Assembly (NCBI GenBank): GCA_029931535.1
Contig: JAQPZY010001148.1
Span: 1-64,000 of the forward strand
Length of the DNA stretch: 64,000 nucleotides
Direction of reading: 5' to 3'
From: Margaritifera margaritifera
Lineage: Eukaryota; Mollusca; Bivalvia; Unionida; Margaritiferidae
The notes under the pieces were generated by a model. The model was not told where the DNA came from. It saw only the letters and a program-made list of their open reading frames with translations, and did not search any database. This document shows positions 1 through 10,094 of this stretch, piece after piece (the first letter of the stretch is position 1; the number at the start of each line of letters is the position of its first letter). The position numbers and the translations under genes were made by a program.

Positions 1-154
1 TCCACGACCCCAGAGTTCCAATTCCTCCTGCTCTGCTGCTTGGTGGTAGTAGTTGTAGTAGTGAATGTGATGGTAGTGGTGGTGGTGGTAGCATCTCACT
101 AGTAGTGATGGGCTTCGCATGTTTGGCCCGTGATGTCTTTTCGCTTAGGCTGAG

Positions 155-462
155 TTAAGAATACTCATACAGGCTTGTCAAACGTTTTATCTCAGATGAA
201 ATGTCTTCTAGCAGACTCACCGTTTTATCTTCCTGACTCTCTTCTTGCGGTGCTTCACTCTTCTCCTCTTCTATCTTTCTTAGGTATTCTTCTTCTTGTT
301 TTCTCCTTTCCTCTTCTTGTTGAAGAAACACTTCTTCCGCTTCTCTCTGTCGCTGTAAAAATATTTCCAGTTGTTCTTGCTGCCTCTTTTTGAAATCGTC
401 CATGACAGGCAGCAAAGAGGCTGATATAGCAGCAACAGTCGTAGTCGTTTCAGGCTCAAATT
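155..462 (-). CDS. Putative terminal exon, coiled-coil protein
   Basis: An open frame of about 101 codons ends at a TAA at 155-157. It has no ATG at its 5' end but follows a pyrimidine-rich acceptor (TTTTTTTGTCTCAAG), so I read it as a last exon entered in codon phase 1. The protein is strongly charged. A Gln/Glu/Arg/Lys-rich helical heptad stretch (for example RQREAEEVFLQQEEERRKQE) fills its middle and a short hydrophobic helix (VSLLEDISSEIKRL) lies near the C-terminus. This resembles the C-terminal coiled coil of Myb/SANT-like proteins, many of which derive from Harbinger-type transposons, but the DNA-binding part is not in the window. Function is unknown. It is unrelated to the metalloprotease exons upstream on the same strand. 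Confidence 0.4.
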
Positions 463-735
463 CTTGAGACAAAAAAAATCTAAATTAAACTCTTCCGGTT
501 GGAAGTTTAACAAAGCAGCATTAGAGTCTTTGCAGGCTCACCCCAATACATACTAGTCTTGTAGACTCCATTTAGGCTGTCCAAAAAGTAAAATCCCTAC
601 GAACGCTGTGATAAGTTTTATACCCCAAATGACGTCACACCCCTACTCTCTTCCCATTGTAATAAAACCCGACCCGCTTGTAACGCGCGCTTGGATTGGT
701 AGTTGATTTCGATGCATTTCAATCCGATCGTAGGG
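463..735. other. Spacer upstream of histone-like gene
   Basis: No gene is recognised. The stretch holds the intron end of the coiled-coil exon and, from about 600, somewhat GC-richer sequence that may be the upstream promoter of the histone-like gene (ATTGTAATAAAACCC and GGATTGG near 656-700). Confidence 0.4.
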
Positions 736-743
736 TATATATA
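736..743 (+). promoter_or_regulatory. TATA box of histone-like gene
   Basis: TATATATA lies about 75 bp before the ATG at 815, in a short-leader arrangement like that of replication-dependent histone genes. The leader from about 765 is pyrimidine-rich and ends in CAAAACAAAATG. Confidence 0.5.
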
Positions 744-814
744 CCACCGCTTGTCTCATAAAGCTTCACCGGTTTTTTTTTCTCCAAGACCACTCCCGAA
801 GAAAACAAAACAAA

Positions 815-1057
815 ATGTGGACAAGTGTGGAATCATCCAGTATCATCTCGGGAATGCTGTTTAACCCAGCATTCCCTATGTATGTGAAGGCCTCATGGGC
901 CATCACCAAGATTACAGAGACCGCTATATGGAAACGTCGCATCTATATTGAACGACAAGGCTGCCTGAAGAGGGTCTTGATGTACGGACCGGAAGTCCGT
1001 AGAAGTTTAAGGAAAAGAAGACCCTCCAGGAGATGTCAATGTTAAACAAAAAAAAAA
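815..1057 (+). pseudogene. Decayed histone H4-like gene
   Basis: The frame from the ATG at 815 to the TAA at 1043 encodes 76 residues. It is not a normal histone but keeps pieces in the order of H4: AITK, then IYIERQGCLKRVL (compare the IYEE-RGVLK-FL region of H4), then, in another frame at about 1018-1053, KEKKTLQEMSM (compare the KRKTVTAMDV region). The first bases align with the start of an H4 gene if two bases are lost just after the ATG. It is about 80 bp shorter than H4 (103 codons). The TATA box, short leader and histone 3' signal make a histone origin secure; the assignment to H4 is inference. It cannot make a working histone. A divergent small basic protein is the alternative reading. 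Confidence 0.6.
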
Positions 1058-1063
1058 AACAAC

Positions 1064-1099
1064 GGCCCTTTTCAGGGCCACCCATTTTTCAAGAAAAGA
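1064..1099 (+). terminator. Histone mRNA 3' stem-loop and downstream element
   Basis: GGCCCTTTTCAGGGCC at 1064-1079 is a perfect 6-bp stem with a TTTC loop, the canonical replication-dependent histone 3' stem-loop. CAAGAAAAGA at 1090-1099 matches the purine-rich element that pairs with U7 snRNA. Both sit directly after the decayed H4-like frame. The processing signal is better preserved than the coding region. Confidence 0.85.
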
Positions 1100-1162
1100 T
1101 TAATTTTCCATGATTGCCATACTTCTCTCTCTCTCTCTCTCTATTTTTTTCCCGTTCCTTTT

Positions 1163-1337
1163 CCCGTTCGGGTCTATAGTGCCCCCGCTATGTTAAACTC
1201 CCGTTTGGGTCCAGAGTGCCACCACTATGTTAGAAATCCCGTTTGGGTCCAGAGTGCCACCACTATGTTAAACTCCCGTTTGGGTCCAGAGTGCCACCAC
1301 TATGTTAAAATCCCGTTTGGGTCCAGAGTGCCACCAC
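1163..1337. repeat. Minisatellite, about 37-39 bp unit, 5 copies
   Basis: Five tandem units of the type CCCGTTTGGGTCCAGAGTGC followed by CACCACTATGTTAAA. Units alternate AACT and AAAT at the junction. The array follows a short (CT)n run at 1126-1142. Confidence 0.9.
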
Positions 1338-2024
1338 GGGACCAGTTACCCACCATCTACTACTAGGCTAATTTGTGTTAACGAAAACACCAAGTACAAA
1401 AAGATCCCACGAGCGAATGATTCTGAATCAATGTAACGAGCGTACACAAAGTTGGAGCCAATGCCCACTTCAAATTATCAAAAGATAATTATCTTCTTCG
1501 ACTCATTTTGGTACAATTTCACAGAGATGTTAAAATAATTTGTGGGGAGATAAATCTCCATAACACAACATTTCTTTGCATCTCTTTTTAGCGACTTGCG
1601 GTTTCTTTGGCCTGAAACACATCGCAGTATATGCTACAGCTAAGAGGACAAATACTCTGGACAACAGGGAATACATTATTCTTATTCCGTTCAAAATTCA
1701 TACTTGTTATGAAAGGACATCAAAAAATGTACTAGACAGTAATTGGAGAAAGAGCGAAAGGTGATTTCAGTGTAATGCAGGGAAAATTAACTCTTCCGCT
1801 CCAAGTACTAACTTCATGTTTGACGAGATATATCAGTATCGAGAGAAAATATAATATCTGGTTTACTTGGATCAATTTGGTATTTGCCGCCAAAAAATAA
1901 CATTTGCATAATGTGTGCGGTGATGGAAAAAGCACTTACAAAGAAAGTAGGGATGTTTGCTCATAATGATGGAACTACACTGTAAAATAATAATAATAAT
2001 AATAAATAATAATAATAAAAATAA
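1338..2024. other. Unassigned sequence
   Basis: No recognised gene. It should be downstream intron of the metalloprotease on the minus strand. A weak minus-strand exon candidate at about 1595-1660 is listed among the rejected items. An (AAT)n-like run occupies about 1986-2020. Confidence 0.4.
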
Positions 2025-2098
2025 TCGGGCTTCAGTAGTATAGTGGTAATGCGCTTGTTTTGCATCTTTTTGTTCTTGAGTTCAAGCCTGGTAAGCAA
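2025..2098 (+). repeat. tRNA-Ala(TGC)-like pseudogene or SINE head
   Basis: The segment aligns with a tRNA-Ala carrying anticodon TGC: GGTAATGCGCTTG (D arm into anticodon stem), TTTGCAT (anticodon loop) and GAGTTCAAGCC (T-loop/B box). The acceptor stem pairs poorly, so it is a pseudogene or the head of a tRNA-derived SINE. It follows directly on an (AAT)n tract. Confidence 0.6.
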
Positions 2099-3012
2099 TA
2101 TTATATTACCCAATTTAAGAAAATAAAACAATTTCGTACTGTTACGAGTAATTTCGGAAAACGAAGAGTGGATAAAATACACGTTTTAAAAATCTGAAGC
2201 AAAATATTGAGATATATCCTAATTGCATTACAATTTCTCTAATATGATATTTCCTGATAAAAGGCGCTGTCGAGAATTTATATGATGCCACCATAATCAT
2301 AATGCGTAATAAAGATTATGTTGTCTGCTTGGTGTTTATCTAACCATATACTTTATGAAAGTGATATGTGCTGGCATATAAATGTTATAATTGCACAATA
2401 AAAACTGAGAAGTCTATCATATCAGTGAAAGTATATTCAATGAAGTTTTTTATGATTTGGTAAAATTTGAGTCTCTGAAATTTGATAAAACCTATAAATC
2501 GCTTTTTGACCGTACTCCGGGCATAAATGGATGGAACTTATTGTCCAGCGTAATTCAGAAAACAAATACAAAATTAGGCAAGAGTACTGCTACTCAACCC
2601 CCACCACAAACACCCCCCAACCATCCCCCCAAAATAAATGTTTTTCAGGTCTGTTTAACCTTAAGAACTTGCGAGAGTTTGTTATTTAAATCCTTTTGGG
2701 TATAATTATATGAAATACGGAATCAGAGTAAAATTATCTCGTAACCTAGGCACATTGTGCCATAATAATTGTAAACACAACTACGTATTTATCACAAGTA
2801 ACTGAACTTTCAGAGACAAAAGTGAACGTTGTATTCCATAGGCTGAAAGGTTCCTACAAAGTATTAAGCTTTATTGAGAAAATAGGGATATTTATCTTTG
2901 CTGATCGTTTATCCACGTATTTGAAACATGGTACGCGCGTGATTTGGGCGTATTACGCGCGTAGTCATTGTATCCTCTACGTGTACGATTACCCCCTGGT
3001 ACATGCACTTAC
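2099..3012. other. Intron of the metalloprotease gene, nothing recognised
   Basis: This is the start of the intron that follows exon 8 on the minus strand (donor GTAAGT at 3012-3007). I see no mobile-element coding sequence, only a C-rich patch at about 2598-2630. Confidence 0.5.
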
Positions 3013-3170
3013 TTCGTAAAGAGAATTGCTTGGTCGAATGCTGGTAAATTGTTGGAGCCGATGTCGAAGTCCCAGAGGCCGAGATCAATAAGATACTTGT
3101 TTCCATCAATCATTTTTGTCCCGTTATGTATCATCACTCTAGAATCTTGGTGCGGAAACTCAGCTTCCCA
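3013..3170 (-). CDS. M12B metalloprotease exon 8 (mid catalytic domain)
   Basis: The acceptor is TTTCTATTCTGTTTAAAG, the donor GTAAGT, and the 158 bp enter in phase 0 and leave in phase 2. Its 52 codons cover about residues 266-317. They include SRVMIHNGTKMIDG, with an N-glycosylation sequon NGT, and the reprolysin-type core strand LPAFDQAILFT, which precedes the zinc site in this family. The zinc motif itself must be in the next exon, outside the window. The frame is clean and shows no decay. Confidence 0.85.
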
Positions 3171-3284
3171 CTTTAAACAGAATAGAAAAGAAATGAAAAC
3201 GATGTAGTAACAACTTTGATTAAGTTCCTAACTGAGTATAAATTAACAGGAGACTAGCAATACAAAGGGGGAAAATATTGCATA

Positions 3285-3410
3285 TTATGTTTTTTGCAAA
3301 TTATGTTTTTTGCATATTATTTTTTTTGCATATTATGTTTTCTTTTTGTTTTGTTTTTTTGGTTTGTTGGTTTGTTTGTTTTGTTTTGTTTTTGTGGGAG
3401 GGGGGCGGGT
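3285..3410. repeat. T/TTTGC-rich low-complexity tract
   Basis: Repeated TTTTTTGCATATTATG units run into a TTTG/GTTT tract and a short G-run. No gene is seen. Confidence 0.7.
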
Positions 3411-3794
3411 GGGAATTTATTTTCCCCGTATATGGGTAGCCGTAGGTCGAAGAGTATTCTACCGGCTACCTTATAAAAGGTGACGTCGGTGTTATGATTA
3501 GTGCAAATATAAATACAATAAAAATATATAATGCACGGAGTGATACAGATATGGAGAGATAGAGAAGGAGATGGAGAAAGAGAGACAGTTTAAAAAGTAA
3601 ATTATTTTTATTACCTTTGCATAGCAATATCGACTCGGAATGAAATTTTTCAATATATTAGTTTTACTTTGAACATAAACATATATCACATACCCATACA
3701 ATATAAGCATTCACTTTATCATATTCAGGCAATATATGAACATGAATATGCTAAAACCAATCATGTTTCTATCGTGCAGGGATTGAATGCTCAG
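3411..3794. other. Intronic sequence, nothing recognised
   Basis: No coding, RNA or repeat family is recognised apart from a GAGA-rich patch at about 3553-3587. Confidence 0.4.
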
Positions 3795-3829
3795 AATTCT
3801 CTCTCTGTGTTTCTCTCTGTCTCTCTCTG

Positions 3830-3906
<77 letters not shown>
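3795..3906. repeat. (CT)n(TA)n simple repeat, tail of a SINE
   Basis: A TCTCTCTG/CT tract passes into 23 TA dinucleotides. It abuts the 3' end of the minus-strand SINE at 3908, so it is probably that element's microsatellite tail. Confidence 0.85.
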
Positions 3907-3907
<1 letters not shown>

Positions 3908-3908
<1 letters not shown>

Positions 3909-4045
3909 GAATAAATAATATTATCATGCAGGTTAGAGAATATTAATTCGTACTGTACGAAGATTCGAACCCAGATCAGCGGGTTACGGCACCCATCGCC
4001 TTGCCTGTGCGTATCAGACATACCCGCATGTCGACCTAGTAATTA
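3908..4045 (-). mobile_element. tRNA-derived SINE, copy 1
   Basis: Read on the minus strand it has a tRNA-like head with a B box (GGGTTCGAATCTTCG) preceded by GCCGTAACCCGC. It continues into GTACGAATTAA and ATGATAATA and then the simple-repeat tail. The same blocks occur on the plus strand at 4190-4265. Confidence 0.7.
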
Positions 4046-4114
4046 ATTCTCATCTAAGTATCCAATCCATCTTGATTCCTACTACAGAAATCAAGGTATA
4101 AAGAAGTTATTGTA

Positions 4115-4366
4115 GAGAATTATAAATATACACAAAACAGAGCTGAAGGTTTTATCCCTAGATTATACAGAATGCTTGATACCATTGACATTGCCGTAAC
4201 CCGCGGACCCGGGTTCGAATCTCCGTTGAGTACGAATTAAGATTCTTTAACCAGTATGATAATAGTAATCATTCATATTAAAAAATACTGATAATGTTAT
4301 CAAGCATTCTCCTGTAGAATCCAGCGATAGAATTTTCCGCTCTGTTTGGTGTATATTGCTAATTCT
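4115..4366. repeat. Foldback element: about 70-bp inverted arms around a SINE fragment
   Basis: The arm at 4115-4187 is the diverged reverse complement of 4293-4366 (shared blocks: GAGAATTA, ATATACAC, AACAGAGC, AATGCTTGATA). Between them, at 4188-4270 on the plus strand, lies a second SINE head (GGGTTCGAATCTCCG, GAGTACGAATTAAGATTCTT) homologous to the minus-strand copy at 3908-4045. Confidence 0.7.
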
Positions 4367-4403
4367 CTCTATCTCTCTCTATCTCCCTCTCTCTCTCTCT
4401 CTC

Positions 4404-4464
<61 letters not shown>

Positions 4465-4477
4465 TATATATATATAA
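4367..4477. repeat. (CT)n(TA)n simple repeat
   Basis: TCTCTAT/CT repeats are followed by about 34 TA units with one phase slip near 4456. Confidence 0.9.
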
Positions 4478-4884
4478 GCATTGTTAATTTGATATAACAT
4501 GTACATTCGATTGTTGTTGTTTTTTTGTTGTTTTTTTTTGTTTTTTTTGCCCTGGTTTGTCGATAAGGCAACACCTAAAATTAATAAAGTTCAAAAACGT
4601 CCGATAAATAAATCAACCAAAACCAGTAAAAGCTAGTATTTTATATTTCTATGGATAAGGCACTAAAACAAGTGATATATAAAACAAGGATACCAGTTAA
4701 TCAATCGTACCACACGAATTCATAAAATGTAGTTACGGCATCTTCGTGCTTGCGCACCAAAAAGGGAGATAAGCTAACAAAAATATGAAATACACTCGAA
4801 ATACTACAATATTGGTATCCTTGTTTTCTATATTAATCAATATCTGAACTATTTTTACTATTTTGAACTATCTATACTATTAAA
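4478..4884. other. Intronic sequence, nothing recognised
   Basis: No gene. It contains a GTTTTTTTG low-complexity stretch at 4511-4550. Confidence 0.4.
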
Positions 4885-5197
4885 CTATCTGTACTATTTG
4901 ACTACTTGTTCTGTTTGAAGTATCTGTACTATCTGTATACTCCTCTCTCTACTTTGACTATTTATTATTTGACTATTTGTTCTGTTTGAAGTATCTGTAC
5001 TATCTGTATACTCCTCTCTATACTTTGACTATTTATTATTTGACTATTTGTTCTGTTTGAAGTATCTGTACTATCTGTATACTCCTCTCTATACTTTGAC
5101 CATTTATTATTTGACTATTTGTTCTGTTTGAAGTATCTGTACTATCTGTATACTCCTCTCTATACTTTGACTATTTATTATTTGACTACTTGTTCTG
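4885..5197. repeat. 71-bp tandem array, left part
   Basis: About four units of 71 bp, each with TGTTCTGTTTGAAGTATCTG, ACTATCTGTATACTCCTCTC and ACTTTGACTATTTATTATTT. The array is cut by the LTR at 5198 and resumes at 6527. Confidence 0.9.
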
Positions 5198-6526
5198 TGT
5201 CACGGAATTGTATAAATCCCTTTTATTAAATACATGTACTCGGGTTTCGTTTTTCAGTATAACAACGATGCCCGAGAGTGAGTTATGTATATTTTACAAT
5301 ATTTCGAAACAGTGAGTTCGGTTCACCCCATGCCGCACGTGCGAAGTGCTTTCGATGGGAAAAACCGAATGCATCGTCTATGTATAAATGCCTCACCGTA
5401 AGTCTAAATCTTTACATTACGGAACGTCTTGTCAGTGAGCAGTCTACTTAAGGACTTGCACGTCTTCAGCTGTAGAGGTACGTAAATCGTTTATTAATTT
5501 ATAGCGTATATTTTCTATGTAGCTTCGGCTTGCGTAGTACAATGCAAATATTCTCTATTCTTGTTTGTATATTCTCTATTCTTGTTTGTATATTTTCTAT
5601 TCTTGTCTGTTCTTAATAAGAGCTTTATATTAGCAATATAAAGTGGCATTTTTAGGAAACGTTTAGTACCATAAGATTCTTATCGGACACGTGTAGGTTC
5701 ACTTTTGAACTTGTTCATTGCTTTGTAATGTTTGCCGATAATGTAATTTATATAACTTACCGTATATAACGTCATTACGTGTTATCGTATATGCCCGTGT
5801 CAATCATACTACACGGTGTTAGATTTATTTTCAGCTGTAGAGCTGTAGAGCTCGGAGTCGACGAGGTCCCAGCTATAGTGGGGATAATAGAAGTTGACTA
5901 AAGCTAACCATAGCAGCCATGGAGCTGAATAAACAGTGGGTTGCTTGAATACCAGGTGATCGGGCGTTGTTGACCCATTGGTGGGCGTGGATCGCTTGAT
6001 TGACCAGTCCGACTAACAGCCAAGTATGCTAGTGACGGAGTGTTTGTGAGTCACTCCATATATGTAATCTTTTAGCCGTGGGCTAATTTTGGGTTTTTGT
6101 GACACCCAGTGGTTTGGGAATGTAAGATATATCGCATGATATCTATCCCATTTCGTTTGCACCACATTTTATTATTTGAATAAAGTGCCTCATGTTTCAT
6201 TATTTGAGGGTAGACATTTTTGCTATATGAGTAAAAACACATCATTTTGCTATCTGAGTGAAACACATCATTCCTTTCATCGTGTGAGATAAATCATTAG
6301 CCTTTATCATTGCACTGTGTATTTATTTATTTGTGTTCATATTTGGGTTACCGTATTAGGTTCGTGCGGATTATGTTAATTAGTCCAATATTTGGACCCT
6401 ACACACGCACGTATTAATCATAACCTTTCTTCCCATTCAAGTCATTCATCAATAAACATTGCATTTTTATCACCGTCAACAGTGTTCTGTTATAAATCCG
6501 AAATCCAACCCGGTTATCTTGTTACA
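5198..6526. mobile_element. Solo LTR (1329 bp) with 5-bp target duplication
   Basis: The insert starts TGTCACGG and ends GTTACA (TGT...ACA). It is flanked by the direct repeat TTCTG (5193-5197 and 6527-6531), and removing one TTCTG and the insert restores an exact 71-bp array unit. This is the signature of retroviral-type integration followed by LTR-LTR recombination. It has a TATA-like TATAAATGCC near 5384 and an AATAAA near 6178, but no coding capacity. The superfamily (Gypsy, BEL or other) is not resolved, and strand is uncertain although these signals favour plus. Confidence 0.85.
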
Positions 6527-6935
6527 TTCTGTTTGAAGTATCTGTACTATCTGTATACTTCTCTCTATACTTTGACTATTTATTATTTGACTATTTGTTC
6601 TGTTTGAAGTATCTGTACTATCTGTATACTCCTCTCTATACTTTGACTATTTATTATTTGACTACTTGTTTTGTTTCAAGTATCTGTACTATCTGTATAC
6701 TCCTCTCTATACATTGACTATTTATTATTTGACTACTTGTTTTGTTTCAAGTATCTGTACTATCTGTATACTCCTCTCTATACATTGACTATTTATTATT
6801 TGACTACTTGTTTTGTTTGAAGTATCTGTACTATCTGTATACTCCTCTCTATACATTGACTATTTATTATTTGACTACTTGTTTTGTTTCAAGTATCTGT
6901 ACTATCTGTATATTCCTCTCCATACTTCATGAGGT
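6527..6935. repeat. 71-bp tandem array, right part
   Basis: About five and a half further units of the array interrupted by the LTR. ACTTTGAC drifts to ACATTGAC and GAAG to CAAG in later units. Short open frames across it are by-products of the repeat. Confidence 0.9.
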
Positions 6936-6945
6936 ATGGAGGTAT
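6915..6945. repeat. Short inverted repeat at array end
   Basis: CCTCTCCATACTTCATGAG is followed by its near reverse complement ATGAGGTATGGAGG, a small hairpin exactly where the 71-bp array stops. Confidence 0.6.
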
Positions 6946-7608
6946 AGGAGGTATAAGAGGTATTAAAACAAATTTGCGAAAAATAAATGGATATACTAGC
7001 TAAAAAATATATTAAGATAGTAAGTGAAATATTATATAAAAATGTGACTGAAATATTGACTGAGAAGATGGCTAATATAACTGTCCTCACTGTGATAATT
7101 GTGTCCTTCCACTAAAATCTAATACTGAGCGTAAGCATAAGGATACATCAGACCTACTGTGAAAGAATATATCTTTTAAGTACAATGGCAAACGTATAAA
7201 TTCAGATAGCACTGACAGCAGATATTGAATGCCAGTCGCTTCAAATGCAAATATGGCATGTAACAAGTATAATAAAAGGATACTATTATATGTGAATGAT
7301 GATGATTATATTTCATTTGCAATATGTTAATTTGGATATGTATCTGATACTTCTGTGATATCTCATACCCATCTTATACACCTTTCATACTATGGAGTAT
7401 TTGGAAAACATAACTTCTCTAAATAGATTCTAGAATCAAACAATTATCAAATAATGTCCTTTGTCCTTACCCAGCAACACAATTTAATGATGCTGTTAAC
7501 ACTGTTATTAAAACTTTACTCAGAAACATAAACATCCACTATATATGCAAGATAAATTCGTCACATACAGAACATTAGACATTTTCAAAGACCACACTCT
7601 TAACTTTA
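6946..7608. other. Intronic sequence, nothing recognised
   Basis: No gene or known repeat is seen. It could be an outer part of Polinton-like copy A that has decayed beyond recognition. Confidence 0.35.
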
Positions 7609-8285
7609 ACAGTGATGATTCACTCAGTAGATACAGGACTCTGAGTGATATGTCTTTCTGGATGATTCAATCATAACTTTAACAGTGATGATTCCCTTAG
7701 TAGATGCAGGGCTTATTATGATATGTATTTAACAGTGATTATTCACTCAGTAGATACAGGGCTCATTGTGATATATCTTTTAACAGCGATGATTCCCTTA
7801 GTAGATACAGGGCCCATTGTGTTATGTTCTTTAACAATGATGATTCACTCAGTAGATACAGGGTTCATTGTGATATGTCCTTTAACAGTGATGATTCCCT
7901 TAGTAGATACAGGACTAATTGTGATATTCTTCAACAGTGATGATTCACTTAGTACATACAGGGCTCTGTGTGATATGTCCTTTAACAGTGATGATTCACT
8001 TAGTAGATACAATGCTAATTGTGATCTGTCCTTTAACAGTCATGATTCAGTCAGTAGAAACAGGGTTCATTGTGATATGTCCTTTAACAGTGATGATTCC
8101 CTTAGTAGATACATGGTTAAGTGTGATATATCCTTTAAATGTTATTATTCACTTAATATATAAGGGCTCATTGTGATATGTCCTTTAACAGTGATGATTC
8201 ACTTAGTAGATACATGGCTCATTGTTATATATCATTTAACAGTGATGATTGACATAGTAGATAATGGGACCATTGTGATATGTAT
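7609..8285. repeat. 51-bp tandem repeat, about 13 copies
   Basis: Each unit reads roughly TTTAACAGTGATGATTCACT, CAGTAGATACAGGGCTCATT, GTGATATGTCC. Because 51 is divisible by 3, frames stay open across copies; one frame gives a 17-residue repeat such as FNSDDSLSRYRAHCDMS. Units differ at many sites, with a few indels. There is no start context or conserved flank to suggest a protein gene. Confidence 0.85.
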
Positions 8286-8663
8286 CGTTCTCATAATTAG
8301 CGATATGGTTCTGAAAATTTGTACCATTGTAAGATACAATAACAGTCTGAAAATGCCATCAAATTACTTCACTTTAGAATTAAATGAAATAAATACCGAT
8401 GCAGCGAGACAATGTACTCCAGCAACCAGTAAACAAAGTGTAACAATTCTTCAAAAGGTTGATAAAAAAATAAAAAAACAGAACATGAGTAAGAATTATA
8501 TAGACAAGCAGGACAAGAATGTTGATTGTCTTATAATGGCAACAACTCATTCTAAACTAAATATACCAGAACAAAGATCATGAGATAAGTAAGGACTCAC
8601 TTATGTTGGTTATGATTGTAATAGGAGGTGGATTGCTTTGGTTTGTAAAATAAGGAGACTTCT
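8286..8663. other. Intronic sequence after the 51-bp array
   Basis: One plus frame stays open from the array to 8583 and ends in a Lys/Asn-rich stretch. No family is recognised; I treat it as non-coding. Confidence 0.3.
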
Positions 8664-8790
8664 ATATACCTCGGGAAGTAGGGAGGTATACCTCGGGAAG
8701 TAGGGAGGTATACCTCGGGAAGTAGGGAGGTATACCTCGGGAAGTAGGGAGGTATACCTCGGGAAGTAGGGAGGTATACCTCGGGAAGAA
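8664..8790. repeat. 22-bp minisatellite, about 5.5 copies
   Basis: Nearly perfect head-to-tail units of CCTCGGGAAGTAGGGAGGTATA, listed here as CCTCGGGAAGTAGGG plus AGGTATA. The perfection suggests a recent expansion. Confidence 0.95.
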
Positions 8791-8854
8791 AACTAAGTTC
8801 AAACTCATTTAGTAGCAATCTCCACACCATTAACACCTATAGCAAATATTCACT

Positions 8855-10085
8855 CAATAAGCGCTAAAATTAGACGTATGACACGATCATCCAGGAATGA
8901 GACAATCTGTTGTGCAGCTGACAATACCCAGCTTATGGTAATATCAATAATACCTGGTGTGGCTGTTATTTCTTTATCAGCTGACTTCGTTAAATACTCT
9001 GCAATATTTTCAAAACTTGTTTAATTTTGTCAATTAATTTATTAGGTGAAGAACTAGGAGAAGGACTTGAACTAATTACATTCTTAACTTGGTTTGCAAT
9101 TGCCAATGCATGTGATTTAATCATCATTCATATTTCTGCAGCAATTTTGGAAATGGTTACAACCTTCCCTTTTAACAATTGTTTAAGTCTTTCATAAATA
9201 GGTAACTTACGTTTTGCATTCATCTTTTTAATTATTTCTTTCATGTAACTCAAATTCTAATTATGTCCTAGTCGTTGTGCCGTCAAACTGTCAATACTAA
9301 GCAACAGACTTTGTAACGTCTTTAATTTACCGCTGACTTTTGTTTTGCTGGTGAATTTTTTTTATATCATCTATCTGTGTGAGATACATATCCATTTATA
9401 TTTCCAATGATTTATATAAATCTCTCAAGACCAAGACAAGATCAGACAAGACCTTTAGCATATCCTTTGATTTCTCGTTCCTCCTCAAATCTACACATTA
9501 TATAGGGTATTTGTACGCTTTCAAGTCTTTCATAAAATGCATCTATCATTGTTTCTGCTTCTCTCACCTGCTGGTTGAATCATTCCTTTGTATATATTGC
9601 TTGCATCTCTATGTCCTCTCGTACGGTTATCTGTTGTATTTGTGTAACAGTTAGTACTACGTATGTGGGTTAATTGTATTCTCTTCATAAGGCTTATCTT
9701 GTCCAGTCCTTTCCATCTTTTCAGTCTTAAATGTATCTGCTTCATCTCTCTTGCATTATTCTGAACTAATTTTAATGTTGCGTATGATTTGAGATATCAC
9801 CTAATGCATTGACAATTCTAACTCTTGTGGTGTAAAGTATTCTTTCGTTGTCATCATTCTGTTGGATTTTTTTCTGAAGTATTCATAGTAGTGTTTGCTT
9901 TATTGCTCATGCCAAATTCTATAGCAGTCCTTGTTTTGTTATGGTAGTCTCTGTTTCTGTTTCTCTACTGTTTTTGATGCTCACTGCTACAAGGTTTGCA
10001 GTAGACACTAGTCTTATTAAACTTATTCATACCTTTTTCAATTTGACAATTTTTTCAACATGTCTTAACATCCATTTTTCAACCT
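8855..10085 (-). pseudogene. Decayed gene(s) of Polinton-like copy A, minus strand
   Basis: The minus strand has coherent coding-like runs broken by frameshifts and stops. These include KRKLPIYERLKQLLKG near 9230-9190, a helical MIKSHALAIANQVKNVI run near 9120, ENIAEYLTKSADKEITATPG near 9015-8960, and RTRGHRDASNIYKGM in the frame at 9530-9745. I do not recognise the family. It lies back to back with the plus-strand block of copy A, so it may be the divergent arm of that element. Confidence 0.4.
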
Positions 10086-10094
10086 GTTGAATTT

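Noticed and set aside
1595..1660. Possible next metalloprotease exon (minus) reading LAVAYTAMCF
   Set aside because: It resembles the G-(V/L)-A-Y...C strand, but there is no convincing donor, the residues after it do not fit and the preceding loop is missing. The real exon is probably beyond position 1.
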